Assembly (NCBI RefSeq): GCF_000373105.1
Contig: NZ_KB890480.1
Span: 146,702-210,701 of the forward strand
From: Neolewinella persica DSM 23188
GTDB taxonomy: Bacteria; Bacteroidota; Bacteroidia; Chitinophagales; Saprospiraceae
Length of the DNA stretch: 64,000 nt
Direction of reading: 5' to 3'
The notes under the pieces were generated by a model. The model was not told where the DNA came from, ran no database searches, and saw only the letters and a list, made by a program, of their open reading frames with translations. Each line of letters opens with the position of its first letter. Position 1 is the stretch's first letter. The translations under genes and the position numbers were made by a program. Positions 45,088-53,003 of the stretch are shown piece after piece.

Positions 45088-45109
45088 CCCCTCACCAGTC
45101 TCTTCCCTT

Positions 45110-45781
45110 ATGCTAACCGCTCCACTCGAAATTCTACACGAAGGCAAGTCCTATTACGTGATCAACAAACCCGCCGGAATTGCCACGGAAAAGAACTTTA
45201 CCAACGACACAGTGGAGGCGAGGGCGCTGGTGCAGTGGAAGCGACCAAAGAGCACCAAGGACCCGTTCGTCGGCATTGTCCACCGGCTTGATCGTCCGGT
45301 TAGTGGTGCGCTGCTGCTGGCCAGAAATAAATCTACCCTGGTGGCCCTGAACCGTGCGTTTGAGGAAAAGCAGGTGGAGAAGAGTTACGTGGCCCTGACG
45401 GAAACACCGTTGCCGAAAGAAGCGGGAGAACTCCGGCACTACATTGCCCGCGATAAGTTCAATCGTAAGGCCATCGCTGCCGACCGGCCCATGCCCGGCG
45501 CGAAGGAAGCTGTATTAAATTACCGGCTGCTATCTGCAGGAACTGATCGTTACCTCTATGAAATAACGCCCATCACCGGCCGCTTTCATCAGATCAGGGT
45601 GCAGTTGTCGGCAGCTGGCGCGCCCATCATTGGAGATGTCACCTACGGCTCTACCCGCATTCATGAGCCGAACGCTATTTGCTTACACGCTCACCAGCTT
45701 ACTTTTCCGGAACCCGATGGGGAAATGGTTGCTGTTGAGGCGGCGTTGCCGGTTTGGGCTACTGAGGTAGTGAGTTCTTGA
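45110..45781 (+). CDS. RluA-family pseudouridine synthase
   Basis: A 223-residue enzyme that isomerises uridine in rRNA or tRNA. The catalytic Asp lies in GIVHRLDRPVSGALLLA (about 55-70). YYVINKPAGIATEKN at the N-terminus and EITPITGRFHQIRVQLSA near the C-terminus are standard family motifs. There is no S4 domain, so it resembles the shorter RluA/TruC-like members. Target position in RNA cannot be told from the sequence. Confidence 0.92.
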   Translation: MLTAPLEILHEGKSYYVINKPAGIATEKNFTNDTVEARALVQWKRPKSTKDPFVGIVHRLDRPVSGALLLARNKSTLVALNRAFEEKQVEKSYVALTETPLPKEAGELRHYIARDKFNRKAIAADRPMPGAKEAVLNYRLLSAGTDRYLYEITPITGRFHQIRVQLSAAGAPIIGDVTYGSTRIHEPNAICLHAHQLTFPEPDGEMVAVEAALPVWATEVVSS

Positions 45782-45900
45782 GCCACTCAGTGACTCGCTA
45801 ACTCATCAACTCACTTTTGTCGCATTACTACACCACCTTCCTACCTAAATAACCCAAAGCCGCTTTTTTGCGTTACAGCAATACATTGAAAATAATAACC

Positions 45901-46632
45901 ATGAAGTTCTCCCTCTATACGCTGACCCTGCTGGTGGTCTTGCTCCTCAGCTCCACCTCTTGCGACAGTCAGAAAACTAATGCGACCTCAACTACAACTG
46001 ATGAGCCGCCAGCCATGACGAAAGGTAATACGGAACCCGTTGCCGGAGTCACAATCACTGAGCTGGATTCAGGCTATGAAGGCTTTGAAAAGGCCTACTT
46101 CGCCGGTGGTTGCTTTTGGTGTACCGAAGCTTCTTTTGACCGCATTGTAGGTGTCAAAGACGTTTGGTCCGGCTACGCTGGCGGCAAGGAAGTGAACCCA
46201 ACTTACGGCGAAGTTGCTGGCGGACAAACCGGCCACGCCGAAGCGATCGTGGTCTATTACGACCCTGCAGTGCGTACCTACGAGGATCTTCTGGAGGTCT
46301 TCTTCGTCGCCCACGACCCCACCCAGTTGAATCGACAGGGCCCGGACCGGGGAACCCAATATCGCAGCACAATTTTTCCCGTTTCCGAAGAACAGTACGA
46401 AAAGGCCAAGGCTAAGATCATCGCCCTTGATAAAAGCGGTAAGTTCTCCTCTAAGATTCAGACGACGATCGAGGACCCCATTGAGTTTTACATCGCTGAA
46501 GCCTATCACCAGGATTACTACGAAGATACCAGTAACCCTAATCAGGGTTACGTACAAAATGTAAGCCGGCCTAAGGTGGAGAAAGTGATGGAGGTCTTCA
46601 AGGACTGGCTCAAACCGGAGTTTGTTAAGTAA
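45901..46632 (+). CDS. msrA: peptide-methionine (S)-S-oxide reductase, lipoprotein form
   Basis: A 243-residue protein. The signal peptide ends in LLLSSTSC (Cys at about 21), then a Thr-rich linker, so this MsrA is membrane-anchored outside the cytosol. The catalytic motif AYFAGGCFWCTEASFD is complete, followed by VWSGYAGGKEVNPTYGEVAGGQTGHAEA, VFFVAHDPTQLNRQGPDRGTQYRS and AEAYHQDYYE. It reduces S-methionine sulfoxide in damaged proteins. A long inverted repeat starts within the last codons and extends past the stop. Confidence 0.95.
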   Translation: MKFSLYTLTLLVVLLLSSTSCDSQKTNATSTTTDEPPAMTKGNTEPVAGVTITELDSGYEGFEKAYFAGGCFWCTEASFDRIVGVKDVWSGYAGGKEVNPTYGEVAGGQTGHAEAIVVYYDPAVRTYEDLLEVFFVAHDPTQLNRQGPDRGTQYRSTIFPVSEEQYEKAKAKIIALDKSGKFSSKIQTTIEDPIEFYIAEAYHQDYYEDTSNPNQGYVQNVSRPKVEKVMEVFKDWLKPEFVK

Positions 46633-46676
46633 CATTTACCGAAGAGCCGTAAATGCTACGTAACAAACTCCGGTTT
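46612..46676. terminator. long hairpin spanning the msrA stop codon
   Basis: AAACCGGAGTTTGTTA (46612-46627), the last msrA codons, is perfectly complementary to TAACAAACTCCGGTTT (46661-46676). Pairing continues inward with few mismatches to form about 28 pairs. There is no T-tract, so it may end or stabilise the transcript rather than act as a classic terminator. The remaining 247 bases to the next gene show only decayed GCTACCGCA/GCTTCGC-type repeats and no gene. Confidence 0.65.
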
Positions 46677-46910
46677 GTAGATGGCCTGTGGCCTTGGTAG
46701 CTGCGCTTCGCGCTCAATAGTGGCTAGGAAGTAGGCTGCCGCACTAGAGTGCTCGTCTGTTAAAGAGAAAAATATTTTCGGAAGGCGTAACCGATATAAC
46801 GAAGTGAGCTGCCAGATGCGGTAGCACTACCCTCTACTCACTACCGAGGCCGAAGGCCGTCTATTAAGAAAAAGAGCGCGGCGATTTTTCGTCTATAGCA
46901 GCTGCGCTGC

Positions 46911-46918
46911 TATCTTCG
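46911..46918 (+). promoter_or_regulatory. -7-like box before the ArsC-like gene
   Basis: TATCTTCG differs from TATCTTTG by one base and ends only five bases before the start codon at 46924, implying a leaderless or very short-leader transcript. Confidence 0.3.
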
Positions 46919-46923
46919 CGCCC

Positions 46924-47277
46924 ATGGCAAAAATGTACCAACTATCCACCTGCAGCTCCTGCAAACGTATTCTCGGTGAACTCGGCGAACAGCCGGCACT
47001 TGAAGTCGTGAACATCAAGACGGAAGCAATCACCGAAGAACAGCTCGACCATATGGCTAAGCTGGCCGGCAGCTACGAGAAATTGTTCAGCCGGCACGCC
47101 CGGAAGTATCGCGCTCAGGGGCTCAATAAAAAGGAGCTGACCGAAGATGATTACCGGCGGCTGATCCTGGAAGAATACACATTCCTGAAGCGGCCGGTAA
47201 CGATCGTAGGAGACCAGATATTTATTGGTAAGCAGGAGAAAGCGGTGGAGGCACTAAAGGCTGCCTTGGCGGAGTAG
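46924..47277 (+). CDS. ArsC/Spx-family thioredoxin-fold protein
   Basis: A 117-residue cytosolic protein. It begins with a short strand and the CSSC motif (Cys10, Cys13), followed by the family's helical middle (SYEKLFSRHARKYRAQGL) and FLKRPVTIVGDQIFIG, where the conserved Arg-Pro-cis-loop is kept. The family includes arsenate reductases and Spx-like regulators. The CxxC at this position is nearer to Spx/YffB-type members, so an oxidoreductase or regulatory role is as likely as arsenate reduction. Confidence 0.85.
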   Translation: MAKMYQLSTCSSCKRILGELGEQPALEVVNIKTEAITEEQLDHMAKLAGSYEKLFSRHARKYRAQGLNKKELTEDDYRRLILEEYTFLKRPVTIVGDQIFIGKQEKAVEALKAALAE

Positions 47278-47296
47278 GAGACCTAAACGCACCATC

Positions 47297-47431
47297 ATGA
47301 AAACGATCCCAGGAATTATCGAAGGAGAATTTGGCTGTGAATTGGATGAAGAACATAGTCTGGGTATTATGACGCATCTGGATCGCATTGTTGAAATCGG
47401 TGGGGTTGATATGTCTTTCTTACGTGGGTAG
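47297..47431 (+). CDS. possible small hypothetical protein (44 aa)
   Basis: A short ORF starts at ATG 47297 and stops at 47431, between the ArsC-like gene and hemF on the same strand. It is acidic at first (GIIEGEFGCELDEEHSLG) and ends IGGVDMSFLRG. There is no signal or membrane segment. It could be a real small protein or the remnant of a longer gene; no family is recognised. Confidence 0.3.
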   Translation: MKTIPGIIEGEFGCELDEEHSLGIMTHLDRIVEIGGVDMSFLRG

Positions 47432-47497
47432 CTAAACGGGATTTGAAGGAACACTAGTCAAAGTCTCAGCGTTTTTCGAAGAATTAAGTTTAAAACA

Positions 47498-48403
47498 ATG
47501 AAATCACCCAACCGCCACGAAATCACCACCTTCTTCCAAACCCTCCAGGACGAGATATGCTCCGCCCTGAGTGCTGCCGATGGCGGCACCTTCCGCGAAG
47601 ACAGCTGGGACCGCCCCGGCGGTGGCGGCGGCCGTGCCCGCGTCCTCAACGGCCATCACGTAGAGAAAGGAGGGGTGAATTTTAGCGCCGTCTACGGTGA
47701 GCTGCCGCCTGCGGCGGCCAAAAGTCTGGAGGTAGATTCGGAAGAAACCGGCTTCTACGCCACCGGGGTCTCCATTGTACTCCATCCGAAGAACCCCCAC
47801 GTGCCGATCATCCACATGAACGTGCGCTATTTCGAACTCGACGGTGGCCGTTTCTGGTTTGGCGGCGGTATCGATCTGACTCCACACTACATCGTGCCGG
47901 AGCAAGCTGCTTATTTTCACCAGCAACTCAAGGATACTTGTGACCAATTTGACCCGGCCTACTACCCCAAATTTAAGACCTGGGCCGATGACTATTTCTT
48001 CATCCCCCACCGCAACGAAACCCGGGGTGTCGGCGGCATCTTCTACGACCGCCTTTCGCCTGCCACGGAGGGAAAGGACAAGCAGACGCTTTTCGAATTC
48101 ACCCAGGCGGTTGGCCGCACCTTTGCGCCGACTTACCTGGAGTTATTGGCCCGCAACAAAGATTTGCCCTACACCGAAAGGGAGTCCGAATGGCAAAAGC
48201 TTCGCCGTGGGCGGTACGTAGAGTTCAACCTCGTCTGGGACCGGGGCACCAAATTCGGCCTCACCACCAATGGCCGGACGGAATCCATTCTGATGAGCCT
48301 CCCGCCGCTGGCGGGCTGGGAGTATGATTTCCAGGCGGAGGCTGGGAGTCGGGAAGCGGAGACGCTGGCGAATTTAGTCAAGGGTAAGAATTGGTTGAAC
48401 TAG
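47498..48403 (+). CDS. hemF: oxygen-dependent coproporphyrinogen III oxidase
   Basis: A 301-residue cytosolic enzyme of haem synthesis that decarboxylates coproporphyrinogen III with O2 to protoporphyrinogen IX. HemF motifs include the Gly-rich WDRPGGGGGRARVLNG, EKGGVNFSAVYG, HPKNPHVPIIHMNVRYFEL, WFGGGIDLTPHY, FFIPHRNETRGVGGIFYD, and RGRYVEFNLVWDRGTKFGL near the C-terminus. Its presence points to an aerobic or microaerobic life. Length matches the family. Confidence 0.97.
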   Translation: MKSPNRHEITTFFQTLQDEICSALSAADGGTFREDSWDRPGGGGGRARVLNGHHVEKGGVNFSAVYGELPPAAAKSLEVDSEETGFYATGVSIVLHPKNPHVPIIHMNVRYFELDGGRFWFGGGIDLTPHYIVPEQAAYFHQQLKDTCDQFDPAYYPKFKTWADDYFFIPHRNETRGVGGIFYDRLSPATEGKDKQTLFEFTQAVGRTFAPTYLELLARNKDLPYTERESEWQKLRRGRYVEFNLVWDRGTKFGLTTNGRTESILMSLPPLAGWEYDFQAEAGSREAETLANLVKGKNWLN

Positions 48404-48451
48404 GGCGAGTATCAATTTGATTCAGAGATTTATTTTGCTTAATTTCCATAT

Positions 48452-48640
48452 GACCCCGGAGGGGTCTACCCTAATTTGCCCCGGGTGAGGCGGAACGCCG
48501 AAACCCGGGGTTGAAAAGAGCTTAGAAATAAGACGGCGCGTAGCGCCGTAACGGTCTTTGTTCCCGGCTACATACCCCGGGTAAAAGCTCGCTGTGCGAC
48601 CTTTCACCCGGGGCAATTAAAGTTCGACCCCTCCGGGGTC
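48452..48640. repeat. 189-bp nested palindromic element downstream of hemF
   Basis: GACCCCGGAGGGGTC (48452-48466) and GACCCCTCCGGGGTC (48626-48640) form the outer arms. TTGCCCCGGGTGA (48476-48488) and TCACCCGGGGCAA (48604-48616) form perfect inner arms. A central ACGGCGCGTAGCGCCGT is again self-complementary. No protein is encoded. It looks like a REP/MITE-type insertion in the 295-base gap between convergent genes. Confidence 0.8.
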
Positions 48641-48698
48641 ACCTTTATTTGGTCAGTATTGATCCGGTCTTTCTGGGTCGCATTTTTCGAGCGCACGT

Positions 48699-49445
48699 TC
48701 AAAACGCATTCAAAAAATCCGACTTCTTCCGGCTGGAAACCGGCAGCACCGTCCCATCCTTAAGCACGATTTGCCCACCCCGCCCCCGGAGGTATCTTTT
48801 TACCTGATTGATGTTGACGAGGTAAGAGTGATGGATGCGGAAAAAGGTACCACCATCGAGCTTGTCTTCCAGAAAGCCGATGGGTTTGGAGATCAGCAGC
48901 ATGGGCGCGTCAGTAAAATGTAACCGGGTGTAACTTCCGTCAGATTCTCCGTAGCGAATAGTGCTTACGTCGACGAACTCAAGCCCTTCTCCGGTTGGGA
49001 GACTGATGCGATTTGGCCTGCTGTCTGCTTCGATTCGCTGTAGTAATTGTCGGATACGGGTGCTCTGGCCGCTTTCTTCGGCGAGGGCCCGATGGGCTTT
49101 ATCGATGGCTGCCCGTAGGTCTTCCCGTCCAATTGGTTTGAGAAGATAATCCAGCGCTTCAGCCTTAATGGCCTGCATGGCGTAATCTTCGTGGGCCGTG
49201 GTGAAAATAACGTGGAAGGTGCTTTCGCCGAGCAATTCCAATAATTGAAAGCCGTCGAGGTGGGGCATCTGGATGTCCAGAAAAAGGAGTTGTGGTTGAT
49301 GAGAGGAGATCAGCTCTACGGCCTGTTGAGGGTCCGTGGAGGTGGCAACCACGCTTACTTCAGGGCAGTAGCGGTTCAACAAGAGTTGCAGGCTGCGGAC
49401 GGCGGATGGTTCGTCATCAATAATAAAGGCGGTGAGTTCAGGCAT
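48699..49445 (-). CDS. LytTR-family response regulator
   Basis: A 248-residue regulator. The receiver domain has FIIDDEPSAVRSLQLLL and LLFLDIQMPHLDGF with phospho-acceptor Asp57, then FTTAHEDYAMQAIKAEALDYLLKP. The C-terminal LytTR DNA-binding domain includes LEFVDVSTIRYGESDGSYTRL and FFRIHHSYLVNINQVKRYLRG. Its start overlaps the stop of the sensor kinase gene by eight bases, so the two are translated together. Direct repeats in the nearby divergent promoter region are candidate binding sites. Confidence 0.95.
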   Translation of the reverse strand: MPELTAFIIDDEPSAVRSLQLLLNRYCPEVSVVATSTDPQQAVELISSHQPQLLFLDIQMPHLDGFQLLELLGESTFHVIFTTAHEDYAMQAIKAEALDYLLKPIGREDLRAAIDKAHRALAEESGQSTRIRQLLQRIEADSRPNRISLPTGEGLEFVDVSTIRYGESDGSYTRLHFTDAPMLLISKPIGFLEDKLDGGTFFRIHHSYLVNINQVKRYLRGRGGQIVLKDGTVLPVSSRKKSDFLNAF

Positions 49446-51534
49446 GGGAGTCAGGTTTTGGTGCGGGTAGGATGGGGAGAGTGAGCAAAACGATCGTTCC
49501 CTGTGGTAGTCGGTCGGTGATACGATAATGGGCGCGGCGGCCGTGCAATTGCTCGAGCAGGTGCAGGCGATTACGGATCATGGACTGCCCTCGTGATCGG
49601 TGCCGCCTGCCGGCATTGATGCGGGCACTGGCTTCCCTGCCGATTCCATTGTCTTCCACCCGGCAGTGTAGAACGTCTCCTTGCCGGCTGAAACTGACGG
49701 TAAGCCGACGCTCCACTTTACTGTGACTCAGGCCGTGCCAAATAGCGTTTTCCACGAATGGTTGTACGACGAGTGCAGCAACGTGAAAATCTTCGTTAGC
49801 GGTAAGTCCGTCCTCCAATTCGAAGCGATATTGCAGGGCATTGTCGAACCGCAGCGCTTCCAACTCTACGTAGAGCCGTAGCGCAGCCAATTCCTCGCGG
49901 AAAGGAATGGCGTTTTCTTTGCTGTGGTTCAGGGTAAGCCGCATAAGCTTAGAGAACTTGATGAGGTAATCCGAGGCATCATCGCTTTTACTCCGCAGGA
50001 TAAAATCATTGATGGAGTTCAGGGAGTTGAACATGAAATGGGGGTTCAACTGGCTGCGAATCGCTTGCAGCTCGGCCTCCATCCGGTTGCGGTCTTTAAT
50101 TTGTAGTTGCTGGACATGAAGTGCACGTTGCAACTGGTTCCGACGGCTGCGCTGATATAGGAAGAGCGTCATGAGCCCAAGAGCAAGTAAAAAGATGGAA
50201 ACCATGAGCCAGCGGGCACGGCGATCGGCGCTGATCTTTTCCTCCAGCAGGTCGACGTCGAACTGAAGCGCTTGCTTTTCGTAGCCGATGCGCTGAACGT
50301 CGAAGCGAGCGGCAGCAATGCCCAATTGCGCCTGGGTAATATTATGGTGGATACTGTCCTGAAGCACAATTTGGCGCTGACGCAGGTGCAGGGCGAGGGG
50401 TAAGGAGCCGGCAGCTTCGTGGTGTTGGGCCAGCAGGGAGATGGCCTGTAATTCCAGGTCAGGGCGCTTTTGCTCGCGGGCCAGACCACGGGCATCTCCG
50501 GCAGCGGCCATTGAAGCTACCCCCCGGCCGGAGCGTTGCAGCAGTTCTGCACGTAGCAGCAAAATGCCCGGTAGTTGTTTGCCCTGGTCCCGGTTGGCAG
50601 CTTCCCGTTCAGCTTGGTCCAGGTGATGGAGGACTAAGTCCACTTCGCCAAGTTGGGCGTAGGCCCTGGCTCGTATCAGCAGGTTAGCTGCCAACCGGTC
50701 AGAGGCGTGGTTTTGCGCTTCCAGTGCAATGGCCCGGTTGATGTACACCAGGGCAGAGTCAGGACGTTGCCGGGCGAGAAATACTTCTGCACGGCAACGA
50801 TGCAAACTGCCGATGAGGCGTTGGTTGGTCAGGGCCGGTATCCGGTCCAGCGCAAGGTTGGCGTAGCGTTCTGCTCCGGCGAGGTCCTGGTTCTTCAGGC
50901 TGAGGTCGGCGAGAAAACGCAGGTCGGTGGCGATGTTGGCCGGGTCGCCGGATTCCAGATCGATGGCAAAAGACTGACGGGCGTGGCGCAGGGCGTCATC
51001 AAAATCGTTGAGGGTAGCGTAGGTGGTGGCCAGACTGTAGTTGACGTCGGCAATCTCGCGGGGCAGGCCGCTGGCTTCAGCATAAGTTAACCCCTTCAGA
51101 TAATGCCTCACGGCGGGGAGGCTACCCCTTACTTCCTCCGTCACGTAGGCCAGGGCGGCATACAAGGTAGAGAGCAGGATGGCGTCGGGCAAGGGCCGCT
51201 GCTCCGCCCTGTCAATGGCGGTGGCGTACCACCGCAGCGCCTCGTCGGATTCGTTGGCATAATAATTAGCTTCGGCGCGCAAGAATGCCAACAGGGAGCT
51301 GCTTGCTCCTCCCTCCTCCCCCTGCACCTGCGGCCGCGCCCCCAATTCCTGCAACAGCAATCGTGGATCTGCCGTTGCCGTGTAATCAATCGTTGCCTTG
51401 AGCACCCGGTACCGTGCGGTATCCGTGCGGGCGGCGGCGTACTGCACCAGGATGTCCTCCACGGAAGTCGCGGGAAGCGCTCCGGCCAAAACCGGTAATG
51501 GAAGCAGCAAAAAAAGGTAAATGAGGGTGCGCAT
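49438..51534 (-). CDS. TPR-containing sensor histidine kinase (LytS-like, His_kinase domain)
   Basis: Start at 51534 (MRTLIYLFLLLPLPVLAGA) gives a signal peptide and 698 residues. A periplasmic-side TPR array (about 30-410, e.g. DFDDALRHARQSFAIDLESGD and LPLALHLRQRQIVLQDSIHH) is followed by a membrane helix (WLMVSIFLLALGLMTLFLYQ). Then comes a kinase of the His_kinase/LytS group with LNPHFMFNSLNSINDFI (His acceptor), VQPFVENAIWHGL and VEDNGIGREAS. It overlaps the LytTR regulator gene by eight bases. The sequence TGCACCTGCGGCCGCGCCCC at 51323 is an interspersed repeat lying within this coding region (residues GARPQVQGE). Confidence 0.93.
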   Translation of the reverse strand: MRTLIYLFLLLPLPVLAGALPATSVEDILVQYAAARTDTARYRVLKATIDYTATADPRLLLQELGARPQVQGEEGGASSSLLAFLRAEANYYANESDEALRWYATAIDRAEQRPLPDAILLSTLYAALAYVTEEVRGSLPAVRHYLKGLTYAEASGLPREIADVNYSLATTYATLNDFDDALRHARQSFAIDLESGDPANIATDLRFLADLSLKNQDLAGAERYANLALDRIPALTNQRLIGSLHRCRAEVFLARQRPDSALVYINRAIALEAQNHASDRLAANLLIRARAYAQLGEVDLVLHHLDQAEREAANRDQGKQLPGILLLRAELLQRSGRGVASMAAAGDARGLAREQKRPDLELQAISLLAQHHEAAGSLPLALHLRQRQIVLQDSIHHNITQAQLGIAAARFDVQRIGYEKQALQFDVDLLEEKISADRRARWLMVSIFLLALGLMTLFLYQRSRRNQLQRALHVQQLQIKDRNRMEAELQAIRSQLNPHFMFNSLNSINDFILRSKSDDASDYLIKFSKLMRLTLNHSKENAIPFREELAALRLYVELEALRFDNALQYRFELEDGLTANEDFHVAALVVQPFVENAIWHGLSHSKVERRLTVSFSRQGDVLHCRVEDNGIGREASARINAGRRHRSRGQSMIRNRLHLLEQLHGRRAHYRITDRLPQGTIVLLTLPILPAPKPDSHA

Positions 51535-51547
51535 AATTGGAATACTC

Positions 51548-51555
51548 CAAAAGTA
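51548..51555 (-). promoter_or_regulatory. -7 box for the sensor kinase operon
   Basis: On the minus strand TACTTTTG matches TAnnTTTG and lies about 13 bases before the start at 51534, giving a very short leader. Confidence 0.4.
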
Positions 51556-51590
51556 CCGGTTGTTGGGCAATTCACCGGGCTGCTTTTACA

Positions 51591-51623
51591 CACTTACCAA
51601 ACCAAACGACACACTTATCAAAC
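51591..51623. promoter_or_regulatory. direct repeats, candidate LytTR binding site
   Basis: CACTTACCAAAC (51591-51602) and CACTTATCAAAC (51612-51623) are direct repeats 21 bases apart, two helical turns, as expected for a LytTR dimer. They lie between the LytTR two-component genes and the divergent surface-protein operon. Confidence 0.5.
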
Positions 51624-51651
51624 GGTACCCATTTTGGCATGTCTGTGGGCA

Positions 51652-51659
51652 TAAGTTTG
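51652..51659 (+). promoter_or_regulatory. -7 box for the surface-protein operon
   Basis: TAAGTTTG matches TAnnTTTG, 36 bases before ATG 51696. The nearest upstream TTTTG is only 15 bases away, shorter than usual for the -33 element, which would fit a promoter that needs an activator. Confidence 0.4.
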
Positions 51660-51695
51660 TAAACAACAATCAGCCTTTCAATAACCCAACCCATC

Positions 51696-52316
51696 ATGAA
51701 ATACTTCTTTTTACTCTTGCTGTTCAGCTTTCTTTGCCTCGGCGATCTTTCCGCTCAGGTAGGTATCAATAATCCTACCCCCAGTCAGGCGCTTGACGTG
51801 GGTGGTAAGATCAAAGTTGGCGACGACGAGATCGCCCCCGTCGCCGGAACCATCCGCTACAACCGCGTCGCCAAAACCTTTGAGGGGTATGACGGGGCGG
51901 AGTGGTCGGTGTTTAACCCGGAAGAGGATGATGGCAGTAACCCGCTGCCGAGTGGAACAGTGCTCACGGCAATAGCCAATTTTCAATTTGGGAATGAAGG
52001 TGTAATCACTGTTTCCTGGTATGATGTGAACTCGAACACTTCCTTTACCAAGGTACCACCTGGAAGAACACTTCATGTCTCCTATCTGAACTTCCGGTCA
52101 TTTGGCGACCCCTATCAGTTCGTCCTCGAACCGAAGCGTTCACCGAGTCAAAGAATTGAAGAAGGCATACTTACAGCTACAGATACTAATCCGGAAAGCA
52201 ATCAGGAGTTTAATGACCCCAATGGTTTTTTGTTAGTTGTTCCCTCCGGAGGGCAATTGGATGTTAGAAGATTCAATGGTTCCTCGCACGTTTACCTAAG
52301 AGGGTTTCTTCAATAG
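51696..52316 (+). CDS. secreted protein of unknown function, tandem paralogue 1
   Basis: A 206-residue exported protein with signal peptide ending GDLSAQ. The N-terminal module (VGINNPTPSQALDVGGKIKV, GTIRYNRVAKTFEGYDGAEW) is of a kind found at the start of many Bacteroidota surface proteins and resembles phage tail-fibre-like segments. The C-terminal part (about 85-206) is predicted beta-rich and ends HVYLRGFLQ. The next gene encodes a paralogue with nearly identical N-terminal module and a different middle. No enzymatic motif is seen; a surface adhesin or structural role is a guess. Confidence 0.75.
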   Translation: MKYFFLLLLFSFLCLGDLSAQVGINNPTPSQALDVGGKIKVGDDEIAPVAGTIRYNRVAKTFEGYDGAEWSVFNPEEDDGSNPLPSGTVLTAIANFQFGNEGVITVSWYDVNSNTSFTKVPPGRTLHVSYLNFRSFGDPYQFVLEPKRSPSQRIEEGILTATDTNPESNQEFNDPNGFLLVVPSGGQLDVRRFNGSSHVYLRGFLQ

Positions 52317-52379
52317 GTTGGTGACAAAACCACGGTGATTTTTCTCAATCTATTCTTTCATTCACTTCAAACCGATTAA

Positions 52380-52994
52380 ATGAAATACCTCTTACTCCTA
52401 TTACTAAGTACATTCTTTCTCAGCAACCTCCCCGCCCAGGTTGGCATCAATAACCCCGTCCCCAGCCAGGCGCTTGACGTAGGTGGCAAGATCAAAGTCG
52501 GCGACGACCAGATCGCCCCCGTCGCCGGAACCATCCGCTACAACCGCGTTGCCAAAACCTTTGAGGGTTATGACGGGACGGAGTGGTCGGTCTTTAATCC
52601 TGATCCGGAGGATGGTGGAGGTAATGTTCCAGCCAGCGGCACCGTGGTGATGTCTTTGGAAGTGTTCAATAGTGGGCAGGGCCGCACGGCTACGTTACGG
52701 GGAACTGATGGCAGCGCTCCTTTTACTACGGTTCCGGCGGGAAGAACCCTCTACATAACCTCGGTTATCGCTAGTTCGAATTTTGAATCAACATATTCTA
52801 TATCTCTGTTGCCGCATGATGGGTCCCAGTCCATGGGGTACCAACAAATAATTCTTAATTCTTCCTCCTTAGGGGAGTCAATAATCTTAAACGACGCTGG
52901 TGGTCATCTAATGATTGTGCCCGCAGGAGGGAAAATTGACCTGATCACTTTCGGTACCAGATCAAAGGTTCACATTCGTGGATTTCTTCAATAA
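52380..52994 (+). CDS. secreted protein of unknown function, tandem paralogue 2
   Basis: A 204-residue protein with signal peptide ending LSNLPAQ and the module VGINNPVPSQALDVGGKIKV ... EGYDGTEW. At DNA level the 120 or so bases around this module are almost the same as in the preceding gene, including silent positions. The middle (GRTATLRGTDGSAPFTTVPAGR onward) has diverged, and the end KVHIRGFLQ is again alike. It lies in one operon with paralogue 1 and the following type IX-secreted protein. Function unknown. Confidence 0.75.
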   Translation: MKYLLLLLLSTFFLSNLPAQVGINNPVPSQALDVGGKIKVGDDQIAPVAGTIRYNRVAKTFEGYDGTEWSVFNPDPEDGGGNVPASGTVVMSLEVFNSGQGRTATLRGTDGSAPFTTVPAGRTLYITSVIASSNFESTYSISLLPHDGSQSMGYQQIILNSSSLGESIILNDAGGHLMIVPAGGKIDLITFGTRSKVHIRGFLQ

Positions 52995-53003
52995 CCAGTA
53001 CTC

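Noticed and set aside
51323..51343. TTGCACCTGCG repeat in the sensor kinase as a sign of a broken gene
   Set aside because: The kinase frame is intact through it and all domains are complete, so it is not a pseudogene.
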